From Dipteris shenzhenensis (Eukaryota; Polypodiophyta; Polypodiopsida; Gleicheniales): a stretch of DNA of 64,000 bases. Shown here one piece after another: positions 23,653 to 34,365 of this stretch; within the stretch, counting starts at the first letter, position 1, and the number at the start of each line of letters is the position of its first letter. The stretch is taken from assembly GCA_047967505.1 (NCBI GenBank), contig CM106541.1; one strand, given 5' to 3'. The notes under the pieces were generated by a model, which saw only the letters and a program-made list of their open reading frames with translations, was not told the origin of the DNA and made no database searches. The translations under genes and the position numbers were made by a program.

Positions 23653-23814
23653 CCCCACAATTGATATTGGCAAAACTATTTTACATATTATTTCATTCTC
23701 TTCATTTCCCTTAATTCTTGTATATGTGGGCTTGCAAAAAATTATGTGCTTTGGTAATCATGGGCAATGTTTGGAAAGCAATGATGTACACCAAAATCTC
23801 ACTTTCTGTATTCT

Positions 23815-24106
23815 CTGGAGCGCGTCTATTTACGCGTCTAAATGCGCGTCTGAGTCTCAGTGTAAACGCGCAAATAAACGCGCAAATAGATGCACAAATA
23901 GACGCGCTAATAAACGGGATGTTAGACGGGCCCGTATTTTCTCAGATCTAGCGTGCAAATAAACGCGGTGATTTATGTGTAAATAGACGAGCGTTTAGCC
24001 GTGCCTATAGACGCGCCCGTAATTTCTCTACTAGAGCAACGCCTATAGACGCACCCGCTATTTGCGCGTCTACCAAGCACGTCTATAGTTGCTTTGTGTT
24101 GTTGTG
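23815..24106. repeat. Family 2 TNP2-side subterminal repeats and terminus
   Basis: About 15 degenerate copies of GCGTCTA/TAGACGC words in both orientations, ending in the inverted repeat CACAACAACACAAAGCAAC (minus strand). It is the counterpart of the D terminus CACAACAAGACAAAGCACCC at 25020. Confidence 0.85.
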
Positions 24107-25019
24107 GTAGGAACCCTCTCTTCCCCTCCCACTCTTTCCTTCTTTCCCCTTCTCTTATTCTCTTTTTTCCCCCTTCTCCTTTTTCCTCCTTCTCTTTTTT
24201 CCCTCTTCTCTTATTCTCTCTTTCCCCCTTCTCTCTTTCCCCCTCATCTCTTTTCCCTTCTCTCTTTCCTTCTATTTCCTTTCCCTCTTATTCTCTTATG
24301 CTTATGCTTCTCTCATTTCCCCTTCTCTCTTTCCCCCTTCTCTATTTCCCCCTTCTCTCATTCGCATAAGCTCATGCTCATGCATGAGCATAAGCATGAG
24401 CGTATGCTTATGCTAATGCTTAAGCATAAGCATATGCTCATGCATGAGCATGAGCTTATGCTTAAGTTTCCCCCTTCTTTATGCTTCTATTTCCACATAA
24501 GCTTATGCTTATGCATGAGCTTATGTGGAAATAGAGAATGAGAGAAGCATAAGCTCATGCTTATGCTTCTCTCATTCTCTATTTCCGCATAAGCTCATGC
24601 TTATCTATTTTCGCATAAGCTCATGCTTATGCATGAGCTTATGCGGAAATAGAGAATGAGAGAAGCTTATGCGGAAACTCATTCTCTATTTATGCTCATG
24701 CATGAGCATGAGCTTATGTTTAAGTTTCCCCCTTCTCTCTTTCCCCCTTCTCTATTTCCCCCTTCTCTCATTCCCCCTTCTCTCATTCCCCCTTCTCTCA
24801 TTTGCATAAGCTCATGCTCATGCATGAGCATAAGCATGAGCTTATGCTTAAGTTTCCCCCTTCTTTATGCTTCTATTTCCGCATAAGCTTATGCTTATGC
24901 TTCTCTCATTCTCTATTTCCACATAAGCTCTCCATTCTCTTTCCCCCTTCTCCATTCTCTCTCATGCTTATGCTTCTCTCATTCTCTATTTCCGCATAGG
25001 CTCATGCTTATGCATGAGC
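24107..25019. repeat. B2 copy of the GCATAAGC minisatellite intron
   Basis: Continues the B2 leader intron after the C2 insertion: GTAGGAACCCTCTCTTCC, the same CT-rich lead-in as 9093 onward, then a 650-bp GCATAA/GCTTAT array. It is about a quarter the length of the B1 array and ends where element D begins. Confidence 0.92.
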
Positions 25020-25649
25020 CACAACAAGACAAAGCACCCATAGACGCACGCACAGACGCGTTTCATGAACTAAATAAAAAACTTACGGGTGCGTCTATTT
25101 GCACGTCTATTTGTGCATCAGGAGACCCGCGTCTATTAGTGCGTCTATATATCAGACTTACGCACGTATAGACACGCTCATACACCCGTAAATAGATGCA
25201 CATATAAACGCTTTGATAGATGCACGTATAGACGCAAGTCGAATAGACAGACGCGAATATAAACGCGTTTGTAAACGCACTGATAGACGCACCTTTTTTT
25301 TTTTTAAATTTTACAGAATACTGTGTATGTTGTGTATGCTATATAGTTACAAGAATCCCATATCCACATTCTGTAATTCAATTCTTACAGCCAACCGCAT
25401 TTTAATTACAATTCCAAATAAAATATTACAACTCCAAAACGCAATAAAATTGAAAGCTCAAAAAGTGCTTGTATATACATATAGCACGAAGCTAAGCCAC
25501 GTCATGTGGCTCCAAGTACAAAAAATAAGGAAGCTAAGCCATGTCATGTGGCTTCAAGTACAAAAAATAAGAGGAGTCTATATACAAGAGACACGAAGCC
25601 AAGCCAATGGCTTTAAGTACAAAAAAGAATAGTAGCACTACTTCTACGA

Positions 25650-27121
25650 CTAGTCCTCGCTGCCTTCCACGCTCCCTTCTGCGCTGCCTTCTACGCTCCC
25701 TTCTGCACCTCCTTCCTCGTCTTCCTCGTCGTCTTGTGCAGGGGCGCCCTGTAAACAAGGGACAACATATATCAATGTATGAAAAATCAAATCTTTACTT
25801 ATAATTTTGGCATTATTTAATTACTTTCAAATACCTGGGGGGCCTGTCCAGTAGCTCGGGTATACTGCTCCTCAGTAATCAACCCGTCATCATAGAAGTG
25901 CCTCCATGTATCTCCTCTGCGATGGTGGCGGTGGTAGGCTGTCTCCACTGGAGTAGGGTATCTGCCCACGATCTCAAGCTGCATGACCGCGATACACTTT
26001 GTGGAGGGATTAGTACAAAGAAACAACCAACCTCCTAATAAACTACATAAGCAATATAATTTGAGATCGATACTTACAAATTGGGCCTCCCATGATTCAA
26101 CACCCCCTGCTCCAAAATGCGCGCTCCCATACTCCTCCATCTAGATCCTCCGTGCCTCCACATGCTGCAGACTGGGCTCCTCCCTTGCTGACTTCATTGC
26201 CTTCTTCCACTCACGCTTCTGAGCGGTGTGGGGCGGGCCCCTTGGAGGTTGACCTGCCTCAAGTCTGGCAAGCTCCGCTAGTGCCTACCTCTTAAGGGAA
26301 GATCTTTTATTGCTAAGTATCGTAACAATCTTTGACTTCCCCCATTTATCTGTGAATTGGCGATTGGGGGGGTTAGGATACCTAGAGCGAACAGTAGCGA
26401 GGGTCTCATCAGCCAACCTCTTTGGGTGGTCTTTATAGTGGATAAAGCAATCTCTGTAATTGTTAGCAATTACAGAGTGCATGAAGGCCATTATATCCTT
26501 CCCCCACGCATCCATCAAGATGCCTCCTGTCTGGGTGATGTCATAATAAATCGTACCATCACCCAGAGGCACGTCTAAATCATCGGAATCATCATCCTCC
26601 TCACCGCCACATGGCCCAAAGCACTGTGCCATGCATCCGCCACCGCTCTCCCTGCTACTACGCCTGCCACCCTATCGTGTCGAGCTCGTACGCTGGCCAC
26701 TCGTAGCTGGGGACTGCGCGGGACTACGCTGACCACTCGTAGCTGGAGAACCGAGTCTCGATGGCTAGGGAGTACGTCGATGGCTCACTGAGGTAGAAGG
26801 ACCTCCTGAAGGCATGGGGGACGGGGCATAAGATAGGATGGCAGAAGGGACATAAGACGGCATGGGGGAAGGGGCATAAGACGGGAAGGGGGAAGGGGCA
26901 TAAGACGGGGCATAAGACGGCTGTGCGGACTCCGCTGGGGTGATCTCAAGCGGTGTGGGGTGGCTCGGAGTCTATAGTGCCGACTCCTGGGGAGTGTTAA
27001 GGGCACCCGTCATGTACCCGTATAACTCCGCAGGACTAGGAGGGTGCCCTAAAATATTATATAAATCCTTCCATATCGATTCACGCGGATCAGGTGAGCT
27101 AGAAGCACTTCCTCCCCACAT
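25650..27121 (-). pseudogene. TNPA-like (Transposase_24) gene of D, decayed
   Basis: Minus strand, starting at 27121 with MWGG after an intron acceptor, and ending at a TAG at 25652-25650 after an acidic Glu-rich tail. The conserved core (YYDITQTGGILMDA, RYPNPPN, HFGAGG) is near-identical to the R copy at 46076-47463. In-frame stops occur after the leucine of ESAL, in the Arg/Ser-rich linker, and after SSLKR near 26286, so the copy is dead. Exon positions match R and B1. Confidence 0.85.
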
Positions 27122-27179
27122 GTTAAACTAGAAAAAAATAAACAAATCTATTACTTTGGGAGCTGAGAAGAAAGAGGGG

Positions 27180-27556
27180 AAAAAAAAAAAGAGCCTCTGT
27201 CAGAGCGCGTCTATAGACCCGTCTAATCTTCGCGTCTATAAACGCGTCTAACAGAGCATTTAACAGTTCAAGTAAAAGTGCGTCTACCACCGCGTCTAAC
27301 AGTCCATCCAAACATCCGTTTAACAGTGCGTTAAAAACCGCATCTACCATCACGTCTAACAGTCCGTCCAAACATCCGTCTAACAGCACGTCTAAAAGCA
27401 CATCTAACAATTCGTTTAAAACTCCGTTTAACAGATCATCTGTGTGAGCGTCTATATACGCGTCTGTGTGTGTCTGTAACAAGCCAGACGCGCATATAGA
27501 CGCGCCTGTAGACACGCGTTTAGACGCGCCCTCAGACGCCTCTATACACGCGCTCC
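27180..27556. promoter_or_regulatory. Family 2 central promoter in D
   Basis: About twenty GCGTCTA/AACAGTCCGTC-type words, some in tandem (27290-27430 repeats a block of about 63 bp). It ends with GCCCTCAGACGCC, found also at 19060. This is the only copy that covers both sides of the break seen in C2 and R, so it serves as the reference for that junction. Confidence 0.7.
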
Positions 27557-27888
27557 GATAGTGTTATAAAAAACTTTATTTTGTAATTACAAAAAAAAAA
27601 AGGATTAGTGGGGCTAAACAAGGCCAAAAGGAAGCCCTGTTTAGCCCCACTAAGCCTTTTTTTTAACTTCTGTTAATCGTCGCTATATAGCGACGTTTAC
27701 CAGTGTCGCTATATAGCGACGATTAACAGTGTCGCTATATAGCGACGTTTGCCAATGTCGCTATATAGCGACGCTCCTTTTCTGACACTTTTAGCAACAC
27801 TTATAGCGACGTTTGCGCCCGTGAAAAAAAAAATTTAATGTAAAAAGCGTCAGTATTTCCGTCGGAAAATGGCCTATGCCTTGTAGTG
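27557..27888. repeat. TNPA-side end of B2 with hairpin and palindromes
   Basis: Matches 14777-15173. It contains the hairpin GGATTAGTGGGGCTAAAC...GTTTAGCCCCACTAAGCC (27588-27663), four GTCGCTATATAGCGAC palindromes and the terminus ending at 27888, followed by TTA. Confidence 0.9.
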
Positions 27889-28231
27889 TTATGAAATCTA
27901 GGCCCAAAACTCTGTACACCGATCCACCTACAACGAATATATGGCATACCCAAATAACTTTGGAATGCTTTTGTTCTATCCAAAAATGATGCTGGATGGC
28001 ATCCTTGCAAAAATAGACCCGGAGAGGAAGGAGGAAAATAGCTGCAAGAAGGACATGCTTCGGTGGTGGGTGTATTACTTGGAGTCGGCAAAGACAGTGA
28101 ATATTAATTTCCCTGGCTTTTGTTTTTCCTACTCCTTTAAGGTACTTGTCAAGCTCATGATGTAGGCTTCTTTTGGTAGGACATGATAGAGGCACAAAGA
28201 TGTATGAGTGCAAAGACCAGGATGAAGAAGA
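27889..28231. other. Spacer between B2 and the copia element
   Basis: Nothing recognisable. The open frames here have no family resemblance that I can see. Confidence 0.5.
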
Positions 28232-28952
28232 TGTAAGAAAATAATACAATGTCTGTGCTCAACAGATAACAGGATCTTGTACGCAAGAGAGAAAACCAGA
28301 TAGTATGGAGAATCAAAAATTTCATTACTGTAGAACTGATACAATAGATGGTGCTACCTCCCAACCGTGCGCTCCTGTGAAAGAAGCTTCGATGGCAAGC
28401 TGGAAACAGTAGAGGACGGAGGTTAGATGCTAAGGAATCAAGGTTGCTGTAGCCAATGATAAAATAGGCTTCACGGGCTTGCTCTTATATAGCCACCAGT
28501 CGTAGTCGGTTGGGCTCAATTGGGTGATCGACCCAGTTTGCCCAAAATGGTCGGATGGGGGTTCGATCCCGAAATAGGCCACTGACCACGCGATAGAACC
28601 GGTGCGCAAAATAGAGCAACTCACCTACGATTTCCGTTCGGCCCACAGCCATCCAGGATCATCTGGGACTCCAAACGGGCCCCGCAACCCAAGAGTGAGC
28701 TACCTCGGGAAATGCTTTGTCTACCCTCAGTGCGGTCAGTCATGGGATGCCTTCCCGCACTTGCATGTAGCCTAGTTGGCAGTGTGCCAACTCCGTCCAG
28801 CCATCAGGCCACACATGGCCCCCATCTGGTGTAAACCAGGACCTACCGGATAACCGAGCTACTCAAATGCCTTCTCCTCATATGGGGGGCTTACAACTAG
28901 AGTTAGCTGGTTCCTGCGTAGTTACACGAGAGTGGAGCATTGATATCTAATA
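28232..28952 (-). repeat. 3' LTR of the copia element
   Basis: Bounded on one side by the polypurine tract GAGGGGGGG (minus strand) and on the other by TTCTTACA. The matching 5' LTR survives only as 16 bases at 33018-33033, so its age cannot be measured from LTR divergence. Confidence 0.75.
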
Positions 28953-29135
28953 CCCCCCCTCAATGTCCACCCGCAAGTGAACTTACTTTTTCGGTCCAAT
29001 GCTAAGTCGATGAAGATGCCTCTCCAGCAAGTCTCTTCCAAGAGCCTTCGTGAAGATGTTCGCAGCATTCTCTGTAGTCGAACAGTACACGAAGTCGACC
29101 TCTCCATCCATGGTGAGCTCGCGTACAAAGTGATA

Positions 29136-32100
29136 TTAAATCTCAATGTGTTTTGTGCGAGCGTGGAACACCGGGTTCTTTGCAATCACCATGCAACTTT
29201 GATTGTCACATGATAACTGCGTAGGCTTGTTCTGCACTGCACCCATGTCGCCCAAAATCCTCCTCAACCATACTGCTTCGCAAGAAGCAAAGCATGCAAA
29301 TTTATACTCAGCCTCAGTAGAAGAAAGAGCAACTGTGGGTTGCTTCTTGCTGACCCATGACACAACTCCAAATCCAAGTGAGAAACAGTAAACTGTCACT
29401 GATCTCCTACTGTCCACGTCTCTTGCCCAATCTGAGTCATAGAATCTGGTCAAGATGTTGCCCTTGGTATAGGTGATGCCATAATCAAGTGTGCCTTTTA
29501 TGTATTTCAGCACCTGCATCCCTGCCCTCCAGTGGTTCTCCCGGGGCTTATTGGAAAACCTGCTTAGTACACCAGTCGCAAAGCTGATGTCCGGCCATGT
29601 GTTGCACAAGTAAATCAAGGTGCCCACAAGTCTTCTGTACTTCGCTTCGTCCACCAGTGGTGATGAATCCTCGTTTGAGAGCTTCACGTCAACCTCCATA
29701 GGGGTACCAACTGTCTTGCACTCAGCCATGCCAAATGCTTTCAGTATCTCTCCAGCATACTTCAGTTGTGAAATGAAGATATGTTTCGGCTCCTGCCAAA
29801 CTTTAATCCCCAAACAAAAATGCATCAGTCCGAGAGGTCTGTCATTTCAAACTCTCTTCCTAGCAAATGCTTCGTCTGTGAGATCTTCTCTTCATGGTTC
29901 CCTGTTATGACAAGGTCATCCACATAAAGGACCACGATCATACATCTGCCTCCTTCTCTGACGATATATAGATTTGCATCAAATGGGCTCCTCTTGAACC
30001 CGTTTTGTAGAAAGTAGGCATCAATTTGCTGGTACCATGCTCGTGGGGCCTGTTTCAGCTTGTAAAGTGCCTTCTTCAGTTTAGAGACTTTACCTTCTGA
30101 ACCGGGGATCACAAAACTTGGTGGTTGTTCCACGTATACCTCCTCCTTGAGATCTCCATTCAGAAAGTCAGATTTTACATCCATCTGAAACACGAGCCAA
30201 CTTCCCTGGGCAGCTAAAGCCAAAACATTGCGAATTGTGGTTAGTCAACGAGCTGTGGGAGCAAAAGTATCCTGATAATCAAAACCATATACCTGTGCAA
30301 ATCCCTTTTCCACGAGCCGAGCCTTGTACTTATCCAACATGCCGTCAGACTTGTACTTGGTCTTGTACACCCACTTGATCACCTTGCATTTTGGTGGTCG
30401 ATCCACAAGGTTCCAAGTGTTGTTCTTCATTATGGAGCCATACTCCGACTACATAGCCTCCATCCACCTTTCATCACCCTATGCCTCTTCAAGACACTTG
30501 GGTTCATTAGCACGGATCACCTTTGTCATCAAAGCATAGTTGACCAAGTGTTCCTGCGCCCTTCTTTGCTCCTCTTATCTCTTGGACCGGCAGTGTTCGG
30601 ATGGTTCCTCCTCAATGGCTGGAGGTTCTCTGCCATCCAAAAGTTGCTTTACCCACTTTAGGAATGGCCGTTGCCGTTGTGGTTCTGCAGGCTCTTCTTC
30701 ATCTTCTTTATCTTGAATCCTCCCAAGCACCGTTGGGGGCGTTTGGTCTACTATTGGTGGTGGTACTGGATGGATATCCTGGTCCTGGTTGTCTGGGAAG
30801 GAAGCATCCTCCTCCAATTGATGCGGCTATTCTAAGAAGACCACGTCACGACTTACAATCACCTTCTTGGTAACAGGGTTATAGAGACGGTAACCCTTTG
30901 CCTCTTCACTATAGCCCAAGAAAATACACTTCCGGCTCTTCAGTTCCCATTTGGTCTTGGTAGCATCAGGGACATGCACAAAATAGTCACATCCAAAAAC
31001 TCTGAAATGTGCAGCTGAAGGTTTCTTACCAGAAAAGGCCTGCAGTGGAGTCATCCTGTTCACAGCCTTCGTGTAGCTACGATTGAGAATGTATACTGTC
31101 GTGTTACATGCTTCAGCCCAGAAAGTCTTTGGCAAATCTTTCCCTTTCATCATACTCTTGCTCATTTCACAGATGACGTGCATCTTGCGTTCTGCTACTC
31201 CATTTTGCTATGATGTATGTGGCGGGGGTTTTTGCCTCTTGATCCCGTGACTTTTGCAGTAACTTTCGAATTCAATGGATGTGAACTCTCCACCTCTGTT
31301 TGATCTCAATTTCTCCACCTTCCTCCCCGATTCTTTCTTGACCATTACATGCCATTCCTTGAACCTACTAAAAGCCTCGTCTTTAGTCTTCAGGAAGTAT
31401 ATCCATATCCTTCTACTGTAGTCATCGATCAGTGTCATGAAGTAGTAGGAACCACCCAAAGTTCTGTCTCCATCTTTCCACAGAGGTCCGTGTGAACGAG
31501 CTCTAGAGGAGCCTTTGCCCTACTGGCCTCTTTAGGAAAGGGCTGCCGATGCTGCTTGCCCATCATGCAAGCTTCACATACATCGGGCAGATCTGAAATT
31601 TTTGGTAGGTCTGCAATCATTCCACTTTTATGCATCTCCTTCAAAGAACTAAGGTTTAGATGACCAAACCTCTCATGCCACAGCTTAGTGTTCTTCACAT
31701 CGGCTCGAGCACTAAAAGCTAAGAGTTCGTAGATGTTGTTGCGCCGTGTACCTTTACAAACGACCTTCCCTTGAAGATCCAGAATCTGTGCACCATTCTT
31801 ATCGAATTGAACTTTGAGGTCCCGATCCATGATCACAGAAATGGACAACAAGTTCCTCTTGATATCTGGCACATAAAGAACATCGGACAACTATTTTACA
31901 ACTCCATCTGAGTTGAGAGCAATCGTGCCTTTTCCTTTTGCTGGACATTTTGCATCATTGCTAACTGCTACCAGGATGTCATTCCCTACCGGCTGTAGAG
32001 AGGTATACCAATCCTTCCGACTGGTCATGTGGCGCGATGCACCACTGTCAATAATCCAAGGTTCATCCACAAGTACATGAACTGCCTCCGTGAAAATCTC

Positions 32101-32860
32101 CTCAATTGCTACGAATAGCTCTACTGGTACTACCTGCGCACTGTTGTTGGACTCTTTCTTCACTCCATTCTTCTCATCTGCAATCTTCTTCTAGCACTCG
32201 TTCTGCTTGTGCCCTGCCTTATTGCAATAGAAGCATTTCATCTTCTTCTTTCTCTTTTTATCATCAGAAGAAGATGGGTTACCAGAGTCCTTACTCTTAC
32301 GTCTCTTTGATCTAGTCCAGAAAGCCGAATCTTCTCCAGTCCTTGTCTTTGACGCATCTCCTCCTGTAGAAGCATTGCACTGAAATCCTCAAAATTGAGG
32401 GGTGGATTTCTGTTCTGCATATTCAGTGCTGTGACAAGACCATCGTACTTTGGTGGGAGAATCCGTATGCACCTTCGTGCTAGATTCTCGCTCATGATGG
32501 TGATGCCAATCGCAGTCATCTGATTGCGCAGATTCTTCACCCTGGTGATGAACTTCTCTGCCGCTTGAGACTCTAGATTCTGAATCCGCGTTTGATTCGT
32601 GGTCTCGTACTGATTTTTCAAGACCGTCCATGCCTCCTCCACTGTGGTGACATATTGAATTAACGCCATGACGGAATCACTTACACTGTAGACAATAGAA
32701 CGTGCAGCGCATCTGCATTTCTTCTTGTCCACACGAGAATCTCATCCGCAGTTGGTACTATCTGTTGTCCTACATTGGCTGGATGTGGTCTCGCAACCAG
32801 CCTCACGTCTACCCCAGTAGTAGTATCCCAAAGCTCATATGTGCTTAGGATGGTCTTCAT
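29136..32860 (-). pseudogene. copia gag-pol, multiply interrupted
   Basis: In order on the minus strand: a UBN2-type gag segment (about 32730-32260), a CCHC knuckle CFYCNKAGHKQNEC followed at once by a stop (about 32240-32195), the protease site DSGAS (about 32050), the GAG-pre-integrase segment LWHERFGHLN (about 31690), and the integrase core with LIDDYSR. Where the second catalytic acid should be (usually SDNGGEF) the sequence reads SNRGGEF. RT follows with MDVKSDFLNG and the YVDD box (about 29910), then RNase H with SSTEAEY (about 29320). Stops fall after CCHC, near PPPHTS, after FAPTAR and elsewhere. Domain order protease-integrase-RT-RNase H defines copia. Confidence 0.9.
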
Positions 32861-33033
32861 CTTGAACTTTCAGAGTGGATAGTTAGAGCCATCCAACTTT
32901 TCGCTTTCGTCGAACGGTGGGATTCGCAGTCTTGTGGGCTGGGCCATCTCTCACAATCTACTCGCAAATAGAAACACACTACCAAATCTTCTTGCTAGAG
33001 TCCAGGCTCTGATACCATGTAAGAAAATAATAT

Positions 33034-34084
33034 GCAATATTAATCTCACGAACTCAAATAGGGATGTGCACAGTTTTTGAGCAAAAACCTACGAGCAGAA
33101 AAGTCTAAGCGATAATTTTTGACACCACCCATGCTTGTATATTTCTCAAAGGAATATATAATTCTTTCTTAATTTCTCATTTATGGAACCATATACTTAC
33201 TTATTTTTCATTATAACCCTCATTTTAGAGAACATCATCTATATATGAACAAATAGTGAACACTTTAGAAACTCCTATAAATACCTCCCTAACATACTCT
33301 CTTTTGAGCATTTTGGTAATTCAATCAATTTAAAATAGTTTCCCTAATCTTTAGCAATCCCATATTTGAAGCTCTCATGTAATAATGTATACCATATTCC
33401 TTGGATGAGTAGGAAAAAGATATTAAAAACCTCATACTTGAAGCCATTATAATCAATCATAAATTAATCTCTAATGCATTATCAAATATGGGAAGGCAAG
33501 GTAGGGATTTTAAAAATATTCCCAATTCTCTAAACCTAATTACTTTTAGGAAATGTGGTCTCTATTGAACTCCTTCCTACCATAATATGAATTAGGGAGA
33601 AGTTGTAACTCTCATATACATCTTGAAATTTTTAAATTTTCTCTTTTATAACTATAAAAAGTATAGTTTCAAGCCTACCATTGCATAGATCATGAAATTT
33701 TGAACATTTTTCCTTTTTACAGCTCCTCAATTTGAGCTAAGGAGCAAAACTTATGACCCCTTCTGTGTAGGCTCTCCAAGGGTATTTCGTCGACGGAATA
33801 GGGTTGGGACAAGCTCTTTAAACCATATTCCTCTGGAAAAATACACTTAGAGGGTCTATTAAAAAGGTGTTATTTATTTTTCCTAGGTCATCCTTAGGAA
33901 CTGTAAAGAGGATATTTGCTCAAAATTTTATGATCCAAGCAATGGTGAAAGCAAAAGAAAGGATTTTTGAAAGTCATAAAATAAGTCACCACTTGGACAT
34001 TATATATGTATATTATATAAAGGTATATTTATATCTATATCTATTTATCAATGTTTCATATTTACTTACATATTCCTTGAAATA
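33034..34084. other. Intergenic, AT-rich
   Basis: No gene, terminal repeat or tandem array was seen. The bases after the LTR stub do not match the 3' LTR. Confidence 0.5.
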
Positions 34085-34365
34085 ATTTGGAATTTGTGGT
34101 GAGTTGTTTGTCTCTCCATTGTTTGTCACTCTCTGAACGTACAGGGAAATCTTGAACTCGCTCCCATGTCTTATGTTCTCATAATCATCATGATCCCCTA
34201 TGATGCATGCACTACAGAAACAAGAAAGTTTTCTTGTTTTATTTACTTGGTTGTTTTAAAAGCCCCATATGCTGTGCAGACCATGAACTCCTTTAATTTT
34301 CTCACAATCGTGCTAGCTTCTCCTTTGCACTTCATCCATTTTCACTTCATGGAGCACTCTGCGTA

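Larger units (their letters stand above)
19041..24106 (+). mobile_element. Family 2 CACTA-like element C2, TNP2 half
   Basis: The half-element runs from the middle of the family 2 central promoter (GCGTCTATAG repeats, 19041-19690) through TNP2 (plus) to the right terminus at 24106. The minus-strand reading of the terminus is CACAACAACACAAAGCAAC. GTA (24107-24109) follows, matching TAC at 45531-45533 next to the partner terminus, so C2 had a 3-bp target duplication inside the B2 leader intron. The TNPA half is missing here and appears to be R. Confidence 0.85.
25020..27556 (-). mobile_element. Family 2 CACTA-like element D, TNPA half
   Basis: Starts with terminus CACAACAAGACAAAGCACCC at 25020 inside the B2 minisatellite, followed by GCGTCTATA subterminal repeats (25040-25290), the TNPA-like gene on the minus strand, and part of the central promoter (27180-27556). 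At 27557 it switches to the B2 TNPA-side end. The TNP2 half of D and the whole TNPA gene of B2 are missing, so one deletion may have removed both. Confidence 0.85.
15174..27888. mobile_element. Family 1 CACTA element B2, composite with family 2 insertions
   Basis: B2 can be followed through TNP2 (minus, 15303-18365), the central promoter (to 19040), a gap filled by C2 (19041-24106), its minisatellite (24107-25019), a gap filled by D (25020-27556), and its own TNPA-side end (27557-27888, inverted repeat CACTACAAGGCATAGGCC). Its own TNPA-like gene is missing, replaced by D. Its TNP2 tail and far terminus are missing beyond B1. A 200-bp piece of its leader now lies at 45531-45731. Confidence 0.75.
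28232..33033 (-). mobile_element. Ty1/copia LTR retrotransposon, decayed, 5' LTR truncated
   Basis: On the minus strand: a 16-base stub of the 5' LTR (33033-33018, ending ATTTTCTTACA), a primer-binding site TGGTATCAGAGCC typical of initiator-Met tRNA (33017-33005), gag, protease, integrase, RT and RNase H. A polypurine tract follows (about 28963-28953), then a 3' LTR of about 720 bp (28952-28232) that ends in the same ATTTTCTTACA. The 3' LTR starts TATTAGA where TG would be expected. Almost all of the 5' LTR is gone, so the copy cannot be transcribed from its own promoter. Confidence 0.9.

Noticed and set aside
27791-28249. Minus-strand open frame next to the B2 terminus
   Set aside because: It crosses the transposon end and unassigned spacer and has no recognisable domain.
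33018-33700. A full 5' LTR for the copia element
   Set aside because: Only the first 16 bases match the 3' LTR; the following sequence is unrelated.
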